Shown here piece by piece: positions 53,064 through 61,585 of a stretch of DNA of 64,000 bases. The stretch's first letter is position 1. Each line of letters starts with the position of its first letter. The position numbers and the translations under genes are program-made. The stretch spans positions 1 through 64,000 of the forward strand of contig NZ_CP072145.1 of the NCBI RefSeq assembly GCF_019355555.1, in the 5' to 3' direction. Source of the DNA: Rhizobium sp. L51/94 (GTDB taxonomy: Bacteria; Pseudomonadota; Alphaproteobacteria; Rhizobiales; Rhizobiaceae). Under the pieces are notes generated by a model. That model had not been told where the DNA came from, did no database searches, and saw nothing but the letters and a program-made list of their open reading frames with translations.

Positions 53064-53965
53064 TCTCGTTCATCGACGAACACCGTGGTGTGTTCGGGGT
53101 CGAGCCGATCTGCAGACTGCTGCCGATCGCCCCGTCAACCTACTACGAGAATGTCGCCAAACGCCTGGACGTGGATCGCCTATCGACCCGCGCCCGCAGC
53201 GATATCAGTCTGAAGATCGAGATACGTCGTGTCTTCGAGCAGAATTTCCGCGTCTATGGCGTTCGCAAGGTCTGGCGGCAATTGAAGCGTGAAGGCTTCG
53301 ATGTCGCCCGTTGCACTGTCGCCAGGCTTATGAGGTCGATGAGCCTGCAGGGGATCATTCGAGGAAAGCCGGTCCGCACGACGTTCTCGGACAAGACGGC
53401 TCCGAGCCCGCTTGACCGGGTCAACCGCCAGTTCAAAGCCCCAGCACCAAACAGGCTGTGGGTTTCGGATTTCACCTATGTCGCCACCTGGCAGGGTTTC
53501 GTCTACGTGGCCTTTGTCATTGACGTCTTCGCTCGTCGCATCGTCGGCTGGCGGGCGAGCCGGACGGCACATGCAGGCTTTGTCCTTGATGCCCTTGACC
53601 AGGCGCTTCATGATCGGCGTCCAGTTCATGGCGGCGGCCTCGTGCATCACTCGGATCGCGGCGTTCAATACGTGTCCATCCGGTATTCTGAGCGGTTGGC
53701 AGAAGCTGGCATCGAGCCGTCTGTCGGAAGCGTCGGCGACAGTTACGACAACGCCCTCGCCGAAACGATCAACGGTCTCTACAAGGCCGAGGTCATTCAT
53801 CGGCGCGGACCATGGAGGAGCTTCGAGACGGTAGAATTCGCCACCCTGGAATGGGTCGACTGGTTCAACCATCGACGGCTTTTGGAACCCATCGGGAATA
53901 TACCGCCAGCCGAAGCTGAAGAGCGGTATTACGCCATGCTGGACGAACCAGCCATGGCCGCATAA
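53060..53965 (+). CDS. IS3-family transposase OrfB
   Basis: 301 residues. An HTH_21-type region (YGVRKVWRQLKREGFDVARC) precedes the integrase core with WVSDFTYVATWQGFVYVAFV (Asp), LVHHSDRGVQYVS (Asp) and NALAETINGLYKAE (Glu). Intact DDE set. Confidence 0.95.
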   Translation: MISFIDEHRGVFGVEPICRLLPIAPSTYYENVAKRLDVDRLSTRARSDISLKIEIRRVFEQNFRVYGVRKVWRQLKREGFDVARCTVARLMRSMSLQGIIRGKPVRTTFSDKTAPSPLDRVNRQFKAPAPNRLWVSDFTYVATWQGFVYVAFVIDVFARRIVGWRASRTAHAGFVLDALDQALHDRRPVHGGGLVHHSDRGVQYVSIRYSERLAEAGIEPSVGSVGDSYDNALAETINGLYKAEVIHRRGPWRSFETVEFATLEWVDWFNHRRLLEPIGNIPPAEAEERYYAMLDEPAMAA

Positions 53966-54088
53966 CTTAAACGAAATAGCCTCCGGCAAACCCGGTGCGG
54001 TTCACTTCCACACGTTGCCATTTCTGAAGAGGCTGATGACCGTCCACCGATCAGGTTGCATGCAGCTTTCCAACCCTGGAGGTGTTTG

Positions 54089-54697
54089 ATGAACACTTCG
54101 ACGAATGCACTCTCCGAAAAGGTCATTTTGTGCAACGAGCATGGTGAGGCCATCGGCACGGCTCCAAAGTCCGAAATCCATCACGCCCATACACCGTTGC
54201 ACCTTGCCTTTTCGGTCTACATTTTTGATGACGACAAGAAGCTGCTCGTGACGCGGCGGGCATCGGACAAGATTACATGGCCCGGCGTTCTCACCAATAG
54301 TTGCTGTGGGCACCCGCGGCCGGGTGAATCGTTGATTGAAGCAATCGAGCGCCGGGTTCGAAAGGAATTGGGGATAGAGGTAAATGGCATTCGCCTTGTG
54401 CTACCCGAGTTTTCCTATCGCGCAGCAATGACGAATGGGATCACCGAACATGAATTGTGCCCCGTGTTCACCGCCCGCTGCCAAACCTTGAGCGTAACAC
54501 CCGATCTGAATGAGGTTTCTGCGTGGCAATGGGTGGATTGGCAATGGTTTGTCGAAAGCTTACAGGATGGGCGCTTGCTGGTGTCGCCATGGTGTCGCGC
54601 GCAAGTCGAACTGCTCGCATCCTTTAATGCGGATCCATCGCAATGGCCCATAGCGGATGAGCTAAGCTTGCCAGAAGCCGCCAAAGCAAAAATATGA
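54089..54697 (+). CDS. idi: isopentenyl-diphosphate delta-isomerase, type 1
   Basis: 202 residues from the ATG at 54089 (MNTSTNALSEKVIL), with GGAGG upstream. It interconverts IPP and DMAPP. The active-site Cys is in TNSCCGHP (C73), the Nudix helix is ESLIEAIERRVRKELGIE and the catalytic Glu pair lies in EHELCPVF (120/122). Full length. In this locus it would raise the DMAPP supply for Tzs. A plasmid copy beside an isopentenyltransferase is a strong sign of a dedicated pathway. Confidence 0.95.
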   Translation: MNTSTNALSEKVILCNEHGEAIGTAPKSEIHHAHTPLHLAFSVYIFDDDKKLLVTRRASDKITWPGVLTNSCCGHPRPGESLIEAIERRVRKELGIEVNGIRLVLPEFSYRAAMTNGITEHELCPVFTARCQTLSVTPDLNEVSAWQWVDWQWFVESLQDGRLLVSPWCRAQVELLASFNADPSQWPIADELSLPEAAKAKI

Positions 54698-54831
54698 GTC
54701 GTTGGTTACGACGATTTGGCCGCGCTATTCCGTGCCCTGGTCTGGGCGCTCGAAACGGATCTTGGTGGATTGGAATATTCAAAGCCAATCTTGCGTAATG
54801 TTCATTTGTCATTTGTCGATGGGAGGAGCGT

Positions 54832-55425
54832 TTGAGATATTGCGTCTTTTCGGGCTCAAACAACGGCCGGAAACCAGACTATGTGAGCGCAGCAAAGCGC
54901 CTCGGCAAAGCTCTAGCGACGTCAGGCATCGGATTGGTGTATGGCGGCGCTTCGATCGGTTTGATGGGGGCGATCGCCGATGCAGCCCGAAACAATGGCG
55001 GGGAGGTTATTGGGGTAATCCCGCGTGCACTGGCCGAGAATGAGGTTGCGCACACTGGTCTCGCTGATCTGCGCATTGTCGAGACCATGCACGAGCGCAA
55101 AGCGCTGATGGCAGCGCTGTCGGATGGCTTTATCGCCTTGCCAGGGGGATTGGGAACGCTTGAAGAACTGTTCGAAGTATGGACATGGGCGCAGCTTGGC
55201 TATCATAGTAAACCCTGTGGGCTGCTCGACACCGCAGGCTTTTATAGGAAGCTCGAATCCTTTCTTGATCACGTTGTTGACGAGGCGTTCGTGACTGCAA
55301 GCCATCGCAACATCCTCCTCGTCGAGGAGGACGCTGAGGCGCTCTTGTCTGCGATGGCAAAAGGTAGCGCCACGCTAAAGTCACGTTCAGAACAGAGCGA
55401 TTTTTTAGGTGCGCTCCGCCACTAA
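54832..55425 (+). CDS. LOG-family cytokinin riboside 5'-monophosphate phosphoribohydrolase
   Basis: 197 residues starting at a TTG at 54832, with GGGAGGAGCG upstream; no ATG fits. The LOG motifs MHERK (86-90) and PGGLGTLEE (104-112) are both present, together with LVYGGASIGLMGAIAD near the N-terminus. It removes ribose 5-phosphate from cytokinin nucleotides to release the active free base. It lies 134 bp after idi and completes the pathway. Confidence 0.94.
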   Translation: MRYCVFSGSNNGRKPDYVSAAKRLGKALATSGIGLVYGGASIGLMGAIADAARNNGGEVIGVIPRALAENEVAHTGLADLRIVETMHERKALMAALSDGFIALPGGLGTLEELFEVWTWAQLGYHSKPCGLLDTAGFYRKLESFLDHVVDEAFVTASHRNILLVEEDAEALLSAMAKGSATLKSRSEQSDFLGALRH

Positions 55426-55722
55426 CTGAGCTCGCTTTGCCAGTTGCTGACGATATCCAGCAGTGACAGTAGGGGCAGTCACAGAGGCAAGTAAATGATA
55501 CCAAATTGCATCGAACGGTAGTGAATTGTGAAATGCGGTGTTTCGAAACGAGTTGGTACCACGAGCGCGCAGCTGCCCCCACGTACCTGTGATTCCTCTG
55601 TTAATTTTGTAACGAAATCGCTGTGGCAAACCATGGCAGATCTCATATTTCTTATTTCTCGCGGGATGCCGGGCTGAGGTGCATTCCAAAAAGGATGCGA
55701 TTGGCCACAGGGCAGGTGAGTT

Positions 55723-56343
55723 ATGAGAAGAACGTCGGAAGAGGCTGCAGCTACCCGGATGCGGATTTTGCGCTCTGCCGAAGCTATTTTTATCGAAAAA
55801 GGATACGATGACACCTGCTTGCAGGAAATTGCTGCTGAAGCGGCTGTAACAACCGGTGCCGTCCAGTGGCATTTCGGACAAAAAATGCACATTCTGTTAG
55901 CATTGCGCGATGAGCTGTGCTGGCATGCAAGAATACTGGGCAAGCTCCATGATGCGGGGATGGTCGAGAAGCCATTGAAGGCAGTCGCTGAGCTTGCCGC
56001 ATCAGCCATTAACTACTTCGCTGCCAATTACAACTGCAGACGGATTTTCCAGATCTATGATAAGAAAGTCTCCGATACAGTCGCCTTCTATAATGAAGAT
56101 CGCAAGTTCCAGCAGGAGGTGCGAGCTACGTTAGGGAGCGTCTTCGGATCCGCAGAGACGAGGAAAGAATTACTAGATCCCTGGACGTCCGACACTGCGA
56201 CATATACCTTTTGGTTTGCAATGCGTGGAACGTTTCAGACCTGGCTCGAGGAAGATTCGAGGTTCGACTTGAAATCTGATGGCTTGCGTATCGTTCAGAC
56301 GATGCTTTCCTCGTATGGGCGCGCCGATTTGGTCACTGGATAA
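55723..56343 (+). CDS. TetR/AcrR-family transcriptional regulator
   Basis: 206 residues, ATG at 55723 preceded by GCAGGTGAG. N-terminal helix-turn-helix: TRMRILRSAEAIFIEKGYDD, then IAAEAAVTTGAVQWHFGQK (the YxHFxxK position is WHFGQK). The C-terminal ligand-binding domain is not recognisable as a subfamily. It stands between the cytokinin locus (same strand) and the HXS operon (convergent, 11-bp overlap of the ends), so its target could be either or neither. The 297 bp upstream hold no gene and should contain its promoter. Confidence 0.9.
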   Translation: MRRTSEEAAATRMRILRSAEAIFIEKGYDDTCLQEIAAEAAVTTGAVQWHFGQKMHILLALRDELCWHARILGKLHDAGMVEKPLKAVAELAASAINYFAANYNCRRIFQIYDKKVSDTVAFYNEDRKFQQEVRATLGSVFGSAETRKELLDPWTSDTATYTFWFAMRGTFQTWLEEDSRFDLKSDGLRIVQTMLSSYGRADLVTG

Positions 56344-57577
56344 AACGAGCGGAGTTCGCTTGACCATTGGCATTTACTCTTCGCGTGACCGTTACCCTAT
56401 GCCGCGGCAAAGGCACTATCCGGCAACATTCAATTGTTTGCCTAGCTGGTTCTGTGATTGGCAGGCGGCGGCAGGTCGGACCTTCGTGGCTGGAGAGACG
56501 GCAGTTGGTGGCATCTACAATCCAGCGCCGGATGACCCGATCCGGGGCACCGGGATTCTTATCAGTTTCGATTATTTTCCCGGTCTCCGACAGTATCTTT
56601 CCGGTCGTCGGGTTCCAAACCAACGCGAAGTTCACCGCGCCGGATGAGGATTTCTGTCGGACAAGGCTTGAGGCGTACCAGTCAACGATCCCGAAAATTG
56701 CACACGTATTGGAGCATGAGGCATGGGCAGTGCCGCTGCGAACGGCGTGGATACGAGCGGGCCAGCGATCAGCGAAGGTCTCCTTTTCCGCCAGCACGGC
56801 CGCCGCCGAGAGCTGCTTCCCGTAGTAGGTCAGGCTATCCGCATAAGAATTCCGCAAGAACGACATCGCTAACTGCTTTGGCTGTGACCAGGCAGCGTTG
56901 AACTGATTGAAGAAGCCCAGCGCCGTCTCAACTGCCTCCGACGTTGCCATCGATCCCTGTGCCTGCTCGACGTGTTGCCCGGCTGATATGGAAGGATCTG
57001 TAGTCACACGCATCTGCCGCACCTCAGCCTCGCTGAGGTATCGTGGTGTCTCGCTCTGAGCCTGGCTGAGATCGAACAGCTCCGGGACTATCCCCATCTC
57101 AGTCAGGTATTGCTTTACGATGGGCTCGGCTGTTGCAGCGGCAGAAAGCTCCTGCCCGGCAAAGCTGCTATCGAGAAAGCCCGACGCCTGGACGGCTATC
57201 GAGCCCGCTTCCGCATATCGCTCCACGCCGCCGAGATAAGCCAGCAAGCAGGTAGCGGTGCACGATGAGTTCTTGATTTGTAGAGTCGTCAGTCCCAGCC
57301 CACGGATCGTCCGGCCGAACTTCATGGCGGTTGGTCGATCACCGCCGGTGGAGAGGAACGACACAAGCTTAGTTGGGAAGCTATCCAGCTCGTGGGCCAT
57401 GACGTTTGGATCGTCAGTGGGCTCGAATTGTCCTTGGATGAGAAGAACGTTCACCCCGTTAGTGGAGGCCAAGTGTTTATACATCAGCGCGGCATGGGCC
57501 TGGCCGGTTTGGCTGAAGGCGAAAAGCGGTGCCAGACATCCTAAGACCAGCCCGAGCCTTGCCGTCGTAGTCAGCAC
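56333..57577 (-). CDS. exported ClpP/crotonase-fold-like protein, last gene of the HXS operon
   Basis: 414 residues from a GTG at 57577, with AAAGGTG upstream, 13 bp after the hxsA-like stop. After a signal peptide (near QAHAAL) residues 40-130 read VNVLLIQGQF, LSTGGDRPTAMKFGRTIRGL and SSCTATCLLAYLGGVERYAE, the layout of COG3904-type periplasmic proteins that resemble ClpP/crotonase folds (Gly-rich turn, then a Ser/Cys region). The second half (FADRWPARIHAVRSG... FALVWNPTTGKILSE) looks like an NTF2/SnoaL-type alpha-beta fold. Its role with the modified peptide is unknown; a periplasmic protease or binding partner is possible. Confidence 0.65.
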   Translation of the reverse strand: MLTTTARLGLVLGCLAPLFAFSQTGQAHAALMYKHLASTNGVNVLLIQGQFEPTDDPNVMAHELDSFPTKLVSFLSTGGDRPTAMKFGRTIRGLGLTTLQIKNSSCTATCLLAYLGGVERYAEAGSIAVQASGFLDSSFAGQELSAAATAEPIVKQYLTEMGIVPELFDLSQAQSETPRYLSEAEVRQMRVTTDPSISAGQHVEQAQGSMATSEAVETALGFFNQFNAAWSQPKQLAMSFLRNSYADSLTYYGKQLSAAAVLAEKETFADRWPARIHAVRSGTAHASCSNTCAIFGIVDWYASSLVRQKSSSGAVNFALVWNPTTGKILSETGKIIETDKNPGAPDRVIRRWIVDATNCRLSSHEGPTCRRLPITEPARQTIECCRIVPLPRHRVTVTRRVNANGQANSARFIQ

Positions 57578-57590
57578 GCTTCGACACCTT

Positions 57591-58223
57591 TCAATTGGCG
57601 GAGATCCCGAGGGCAGTCAGTACCTCCGGCGTAATCGTGCCGGTAACCTTCAGCTTGTAGCTATCTTGCATCTTCGACAGCCCAACCTTCGTCGCGGCAT
57701 CCACCTGCCCCGTTATCGGACCGGGGTAGTATCCAAACGCGACCAGGCCGGTTTGGACCTGGATGACGATCCGCTTGAACCGGTCGGTGTTGCCCGGCAA
57801 GACCTTGAGCGGCGGCGGCGCTGCTGGAGCGGATGCGACGGCAGGAGGCGGAGTCTCTAGTTGCGGTGGAGCGGGCTGAGGGGCGGCATAAACTGCGGCA
57901 GGCGGCGTATAGATGGCAGCCGGAGGGTGATAGACCCGCTTTGGTGCGTAGTTCGGAGCGGGATCAGGGGCAGTATACGTGCTGTCATAGGTCGCACGGG
58001 GAATATATCCGCTCCCGGCACTCGAAGCATGGCTGGCATGGGATGCGTGACTCGCATGCGAACTGTGGCCAGCAAGCGTGTAAACGTGCTTGATGCGGAG
58101 ACGCTCGAAGATTGACTGCGGGCTTTTCTTTTCCGCCATCCCGCTGACCAAGGCTGCGTCGGATTTCGCTGGCATGAAGCCCGCCGCTATCAACGACGGA
58201 ATCAGATAAACCTTACGTTTCAT
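57591..58223 (-). CDS. hxsA: HxsA-like His-Xaa-Ser repeat protein with peptidoglycan-binding domain
   Basis: 210 residues, ATG at 58223 overlapping the hxsC stop (ATGA). In order: a signal peptide (about 1-24), a charged segment, five His-x-Ser repeats HSSHASHASHASHAS (53-67), a Pro/Tyr/Ala-rich spacer (about 75-140), and a C-terminal PG_binding_1 domain (about 150-208; VQTGLVAFGYYPGPITGQVD, GTITPEVLTALG). This domain order is that of HxsA, the presumed substrate of the radical SAM maturases HxsB and HxsC. It probably ends up in the periplasm attached to peptidoglycan. The chemistry on the repeats is not known to me. Confidence 0.88.
   Translation of the reverse strand: MKRKVYLIPSLIAAGFMPAKSDAALVSGMAEKKSPQSIFERLRIKHVYTLAGHSSHASHASHASHASSAGSGYIPRATYDSTYTAPDPAPNYAPKRVYHPPAAIYTPPAAVYAAPQPAPPQLETPPPAVASAPAAPPPLKVLPGNTDRFKRIVIQVQTGLVAFGYYPGPITGQVDAATKVGLSKMQDSYKLKVTGTITPEVLTALGISAN
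58023..58067 (-). repeat. five His-Xaa-Ser repeats in the HxsA-like protein
   Basis: Codons are CAC AGT TCG, CAT GCG AGT, CAC GCA TCC, CAT GCC AGC, CAT GCT TCG. The four Ala codons are all different, and both His codons and four Ser codons are used. The repeat is therefore conserved as protein, not as recently duplicated DNA. Confidence 0.9.
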
Positions 58224-59311
58224 TGTGCAGCGAGTCCTCCGAAACCCTGAGCATGCCTATACCACTCAAAAAAACCACCACAAGCCGAGCGCACGGCGCA
58301 ACCATCGCAAAACTCCAGATATTTCCGTTTCCAGTCGGAGATCGTGGAAGGGGCAAGATGTCGGTATGCCCCAGGGACCGAGCACAAAGGAAAGTTGTAG
58401 AGTGAGACCCTGATGTCGTGGGCGATTGCTACGTTCACCGCTGTCTTCAGTAAGCCGAAGTCGAGGGAGGTATCTTGGAATGAAGAGGACCAATTCATCC
58501 GCCCGTAGCCGATGTTCTCAAGCTGCATCAAGGCCCAGACATCGATAAATGGCAGCCGCGTTGTGACATAGGATGCTAGCGCCGGAAGATGAGCCCAGTT
58601 CTGGCGGAGGATGACTGTTCTCAGCTCAACCGACGCTCCTGCCCGGATCAAAAGCTGGAACGATTTCTGCAGCCGATCAAAAGCTCCTTGCTTTCCAACG
58701 ATGGCGTCGTGGACCGTAGCATCAGCGGCATATAGCGGAATGCCCCAGAGCATCCTGTCCCATCCGATATCCGCGAGCGTTTCCATATCTGCAGCTTCGA
58801 AGAACTGGCCGTTGCTCAGGATGTGGAACCGTAGATCCGGTCGAGCGGCAGCAACCGATCGCAGGAACCGGAACAGCTTTTCCTTGTGCAGGAGCGGCTC
58901 TCCTCCAGTGATGCCGATGTAGGCGTTTTGAGGAGCGAGTTGGGCTGCGATCTCAAGGTACTCGAAAACGTCGACGTGATGCTTTTTGGGTGGCTGCGAA
59001 CACATGACGCAAAGCTGATCGCATTGCTCTGTCACCAGGAAGGTGTTGTGTTTGGAGCCTGCCCTCACGAGTCGCCGCGCCGCACTGCCATCGTCGGAGA
59101 TCAGCAAAACATCGCCGTCGAGAGGCGTCGTTGCTGGCGCGTAAACTGTCAGCGAGAACCCATGGAAATCGAATTCCCGCGATACCTCGTCGCCACCGAT
59201 CAGAAAAGCATCGTGCTCGCCCTGCTCCCCGGCAGAGAAATTCTCACGGAGCCGGACGACCAGCGGGCGGTCCAAAGGTGGAGCATCAACCCTTAGGCGG
59301 AGATCGATCAT
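58220..59311 (-). CDS. hxsC: His-Xaa-Ser system radical SAM maturase HxsC
   Basis: 363 residues; start ATG at 59311 overlaps the hxsB stop (ATGA) and the stop overlaps hxsA (ATGA), so the three are translationally coupled. The N-terminal ~90 residues form a small domain. The radical SAM core has C97-x3-C101-x2-C104 (TEQCDQLCVMCSQPP), IGITGGEPLL for SAM binding and FHILSNGQFF. C-terminal cysteines (FCDGCAVRSACGG) suggest an auxiliary Fe-S cluster. The TxxCxxxCxxCSQPP context is characteristic of HxsC. It should modify the neighbouring HxsA-like protein. Confidence 0.9.
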   Translation of the reverse strand: MIDLRLRVDAPPLDRPLVVRLRENFSAGEQGEHDAFLIGGDEVSREFDFHGFSLTVYAPATTPLDGDVLLISDDGSAARRLVRAGSKHNTFLVTEQCDQLCVMCSQPPKKHHVDVFEYLEIAAQLAPQNAYIGITGGEPLLHKEKLFRFLRSVAAARPDLRFHILSNGQFFEAADMETLADIGWDRMLWGIPLYAADATVHDAIVGKQGAFDRLQKSFQLLIRAGASVELRTVILRQNWAHLPALASYVTTRLPFIDVWALMQLENIGYGRMNWSSSFQDTSLDFGLLKTAVNVAIAHDIRVSLYNFPLCSVPGAYRHLAPSTISDWKRKYLEFCDGCAVRSACGGFFEWYRHAQGFGGLAAQ

Positions 59312-59769
59312 GAATGGACCTTAGCCAGGCTTGGATCGAATTCAGGGATGCCAGCCCATATTGCGAGAGATTTGTGGACCTTCGGGTCATTCGAATAAAG
59401 CAGCTCGAATACCTTGTCGAAGATGGCGGTATGGCGTTGGCAGAAATGGGTTAGGTGCTTCGGCATGTCGATGCGGCCGTATCGGGAGAGGTCATCGACG
59501 AGGTCGACCCCGCAGAACGCCTGGTAAGGACAGTGGATGCAATCTGGGTCGCAGATATTGCTGGCTTCGCTATTGAGCGTGTCGATTACACGCCGCTGCA
59601 ACCCGGTATGCACGTTGCCCATGCTCAGGTCCAGTTGCCCTACTCGTGTCACCATCCTCGCTTCATCTGTTGGATAGAATGTCCCGTCGTAGTCGATGAC
59701 GAGATAGCTGCGCCCGATGGCTTGGAAGAGTCTCAGATCTTTACTTGCGCTTGAAGGCATGTGAACCAT
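59308..59769 (-). CDS. hxsB: C-terminal part of radical SAM maturase HxsB
   Basis: 153 residues: VIDYDGTFYPTDEARM near the start, then ICDPDCIHCPYQAFCG and THFCQRH, the cysteine-rich SPASM-type end of HxsB. HxsB is normally a ~450-residue radical SAM enzyme. Here the whole radical SAM core is missing, and only 72 bp separate this frame from the glycosyltransferase gene. There is no ribosome site at the ATG at 59769. It is either a remnant left by a rearrangement or a stand-alone auxiliary domain that could still assist HxsC. The downstream ATGA coupling to hxsC is intact. Confidence 0.8.
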   Translation of the reverse strand: MVHMPSSASKDLRLFQAIGRSYLVIDYDGTFYPTDEARMVTRVGQLDLSMGNVHTGLQRRVIDTLNSEASNICDPDCIHCPYQAFCGVDLVDDLSRYGRIDMPKHLTHFCQRHTAIFDKVFELLYSNDPKVHKSLAIWAGIPEFDPSLAKVHS

Positions 59770-59841
59770 CGGTCACGTTCGCAGCGCCAGAGCAAAGTTA
59801 GGCCCAAGAATTGAAGAAACTCGCCTGCGGTGACCGCATCT

Positions 59842-60930
59842 TCAAAGCTGCTCTGGTGGGTCAATGCCAAATTTGGCCCTTGCCCACTCATCAACGGCGC
59901 ATCGCACGAAATCGAAGATCGCAGAAATATCAGTTCTCGCGACGCTCCGCCTATTTGTCGATAGCTTCTGTCGGACTAATGGATGCAAGTTATCCGGTTC
60001 AAGGATTCCACCTCTGCCCATCGACTCCTCCACCAGCAACGGCAACAGCGAAAACAAGCCCAATAGGTGCGCCTCACGCGCCTTGATCACCGATTTCAAG
60101 ATATCAGAGGCTCCTCCGGCCTCAAACGCAGCTAGATCACGAGGCCCATCGTAAGCGTTGCTCCATCGTCGCCACCAGGTCTCATCGCGTGGAAATCCCG
60201 CCGTCGCAAAGTGGCGTATCGGATTTCGCAAGATCTTTCGTCTGGAAGGCGTCGCCTCGGCATCTGGTACTCGCACGCGAACAGCTCCGCTGCCCTTTGC
60301 ACGCATGAACAATCTCGATGTCTCCGCGTGGATCTCATTGCCATCAGCGCTATAATCCCGCCGGAAGCCGCCCCATTGTTGATAGCTGGACAGCGTGTAC
60401 CCGGCCACCTTATCATCGACGATCACATCGAGATCTTCGCCTACGAGATAGCGCGCCATATCGGTATCCACTCTGTCGGCTAACCTCTGGAAGCCTGGAT
60501 GACCGTCTCGAAAGCGGTGGGGCACAGCGGTTGTCCCCTCGAACATGGCCGAACGCTTCTCGTTCGAAGCCGCTGTTTGAAAGGCTCGAACGTATTGGTC
60601 GGAATATCTCGTATCGGCATCAGCTTGCAGGATAAGCAACCTATCGGGTTTGATGTTTTGGGTGTCTGCCACCATGGTAGCTATTTCGATCCCTTTGGCC
60701 CGTGGGGGAACATATCCCCGGATCAATTCCTCTCCGACGAACACCAGGCCAACGTCAGCGCGTTGCTGGATCTCTTTCAGCACAGCGAGAGTTCCGTCTT
60801 TGGAGCCATTATCGACTAGAACGAGAATCGTGTCCTTCGGCGGTGGGCCTTTACCAAACCCCAGCGATGCTGTCGTTGCGGGAATTAGCTCACGTTCGTT
60901 TAGACAGGGGATAACGATCGCGGTTAGCAT
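59842..60930 (-). CDS. family 2 glycosyltransferase in the HXS operon
   Basis: 362 residues. The N-terminal GT-A domain reads TAIVIPCLNERELIPAT, VDNGSKDGTL (40-49) and LLILQADADTRYSD, in which ADAD (103-106) is the metal-binding DxD. GGFRRDYSADGNEIHAETSR is the likely acceptor/base region. There are no membrane segments, so it is cytosolic and could act on a peptide or small acceptor before export. It lies 58 bp after the GNAT frame and 72 bp before hxsB. Donor and acceptor unknown. Confidence 0.85.
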   Translation of the reverse strand: MLTAIVIPCLNERELIPATTASLGFGKGPPPKDTILVLVDNGSKDGTLAVLKEIQQRADVGLVFVGEELIRGYVPPRAKGIEIATMVADTQNIKPDRLLILQADADTRYSDQYVRAFQTAASNEKRSAMFEGTTAVPHRFRDGHPGFQRLADRVDTDMARYLVGEDLDVIVDDKVAGYTLSSYQQWGGFRRDYSADGNEIHAETSRLFMRAKGSGAVRVRVPDAEATPSRRKILRNPIRHFATAGFPRDETWWRRWSNAYDGPRDLAAFEAGGASDILKSVIKAREAHLLGLFSLLPLLVEESMGRGGILEPDNLHPLVRQKLSTNRRSVARTDISAIFDFVRCAVDEWARAKFGIDPPEQL

Positions 60931-60988
60931 CCCTGCCCCCCGGGCGAGAAAGGTCTGCAGAGCGCTCCATTTGTGGCGGCCCGTTTAA

Positions 60989-61582
60989 TCACGCCGAAGC
61001 CGCCGAACTAGACCTTCTCCACACCATAAGCTTCTGTCGTTCCCGAACCGACGTCTCGTCGATGAACCCCGCTTTTTCCGCAGCGCGTGTCGAGGCGATG
61101 TTCGATTTTTGCATGTGGGCGTAAATGACGACGTATTTGCTTCGCTCGCATGCCCAACGGTAACATAAGCTGCCGATGCCACGACCTTGGCTCGTGAGAT
61201 TGAGATAGATCTGAATCGAAGCGTGCTTACCGATCGGTGCCTCGTCGATCAAGTTGATGAAGACTTGTCCTGCCCGTTTGCCGCCTAGTTTTATATGCCA
61301 GGCCTCACCATCGACTCCGCCGCCTCGTCCTTTCGTACCTTTTGCTGGCACAAGTTCGACTTCGTCTTCGGAGACAGGAGAACGATTTTTTCGCGCCTTC
61401 CCCTTGTTGCGCGTCACTTTGTCGGCGCGCCCAGATCGCGCCGTCCCGCCGTCAAGCGTATCCAACCCAAGACAGTTCGCCAAATGTTGATCAACTTTCT
61501 CCCACAGTTCGGCCGGAAAGAAACCCGGCGAGAAAGCGAATACGACGTCCTCAATCACCTCTAGCAATCCGCGACGACGCAA
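60989..61582 (-). CDS. GNAT acyltransferase domain, in frame with the UPF0489 domain upstream
   Basis: 197 residues from a TTG at 61582. Residues 1-45 (GLLEVIEDVVFAFSPGFFPA, then ELWEKVDQHL) look like the missing C-terminal end of the arginase-like domain encoded upstream. A charged linker follows, then a GNAT fold (about 95-190) with LTSQGRGIGSLCYRWA (acetyl-CoA loop QGRGIG, 132-137) and NIASTRAAEKAGF. The frame is continuous with 61586-62452 except for one TAG codon. In selidamide-type RiPPs, GNAT enzymes acylate Lys or Orn side chains, which gives a plausible role after an arginase. Confidence 0.8.
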   Translation of the reverse strand: MRRRGLLEVIEDVVFAFSPGFFPAELWEKVDQHLANCLGLDTLDGGTARSGRADKVTRNKGKARKNRSPVSEDEVELVPAKGTKGRGGGVDGEAWHIKLGGKRAGQVFINLIDEAPIGKHASIQIYLNLTSQGRGIGSLCYRWACERSKYVVIYAHMQKSNIASTRAAEKAGFIDETSVRERQKLMVWRRSSSAASA

Positions 61583-61585
61583 AGC

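Larger units (their letters stand above)
52684..54004 (+). mobile_element. IS3-family insertion sequence
   Basis: 1321 bp with perfect 26-bp inverted ends starting TGAACCGCACCGGGTTTGCC, flanked by the 3-bp duplication CTT at 52681-52683 and 54005-54007. It lies between the radical SAM gene and idi and interrupts neither. Confidence 0.95.

Noticed and set aside
58023..58067. CRISPR-like or simple tandem DNA repeat
   Set aside because: The 9-bp units differ at synonymous positions and encode His-x-Ser; there are no spacers.
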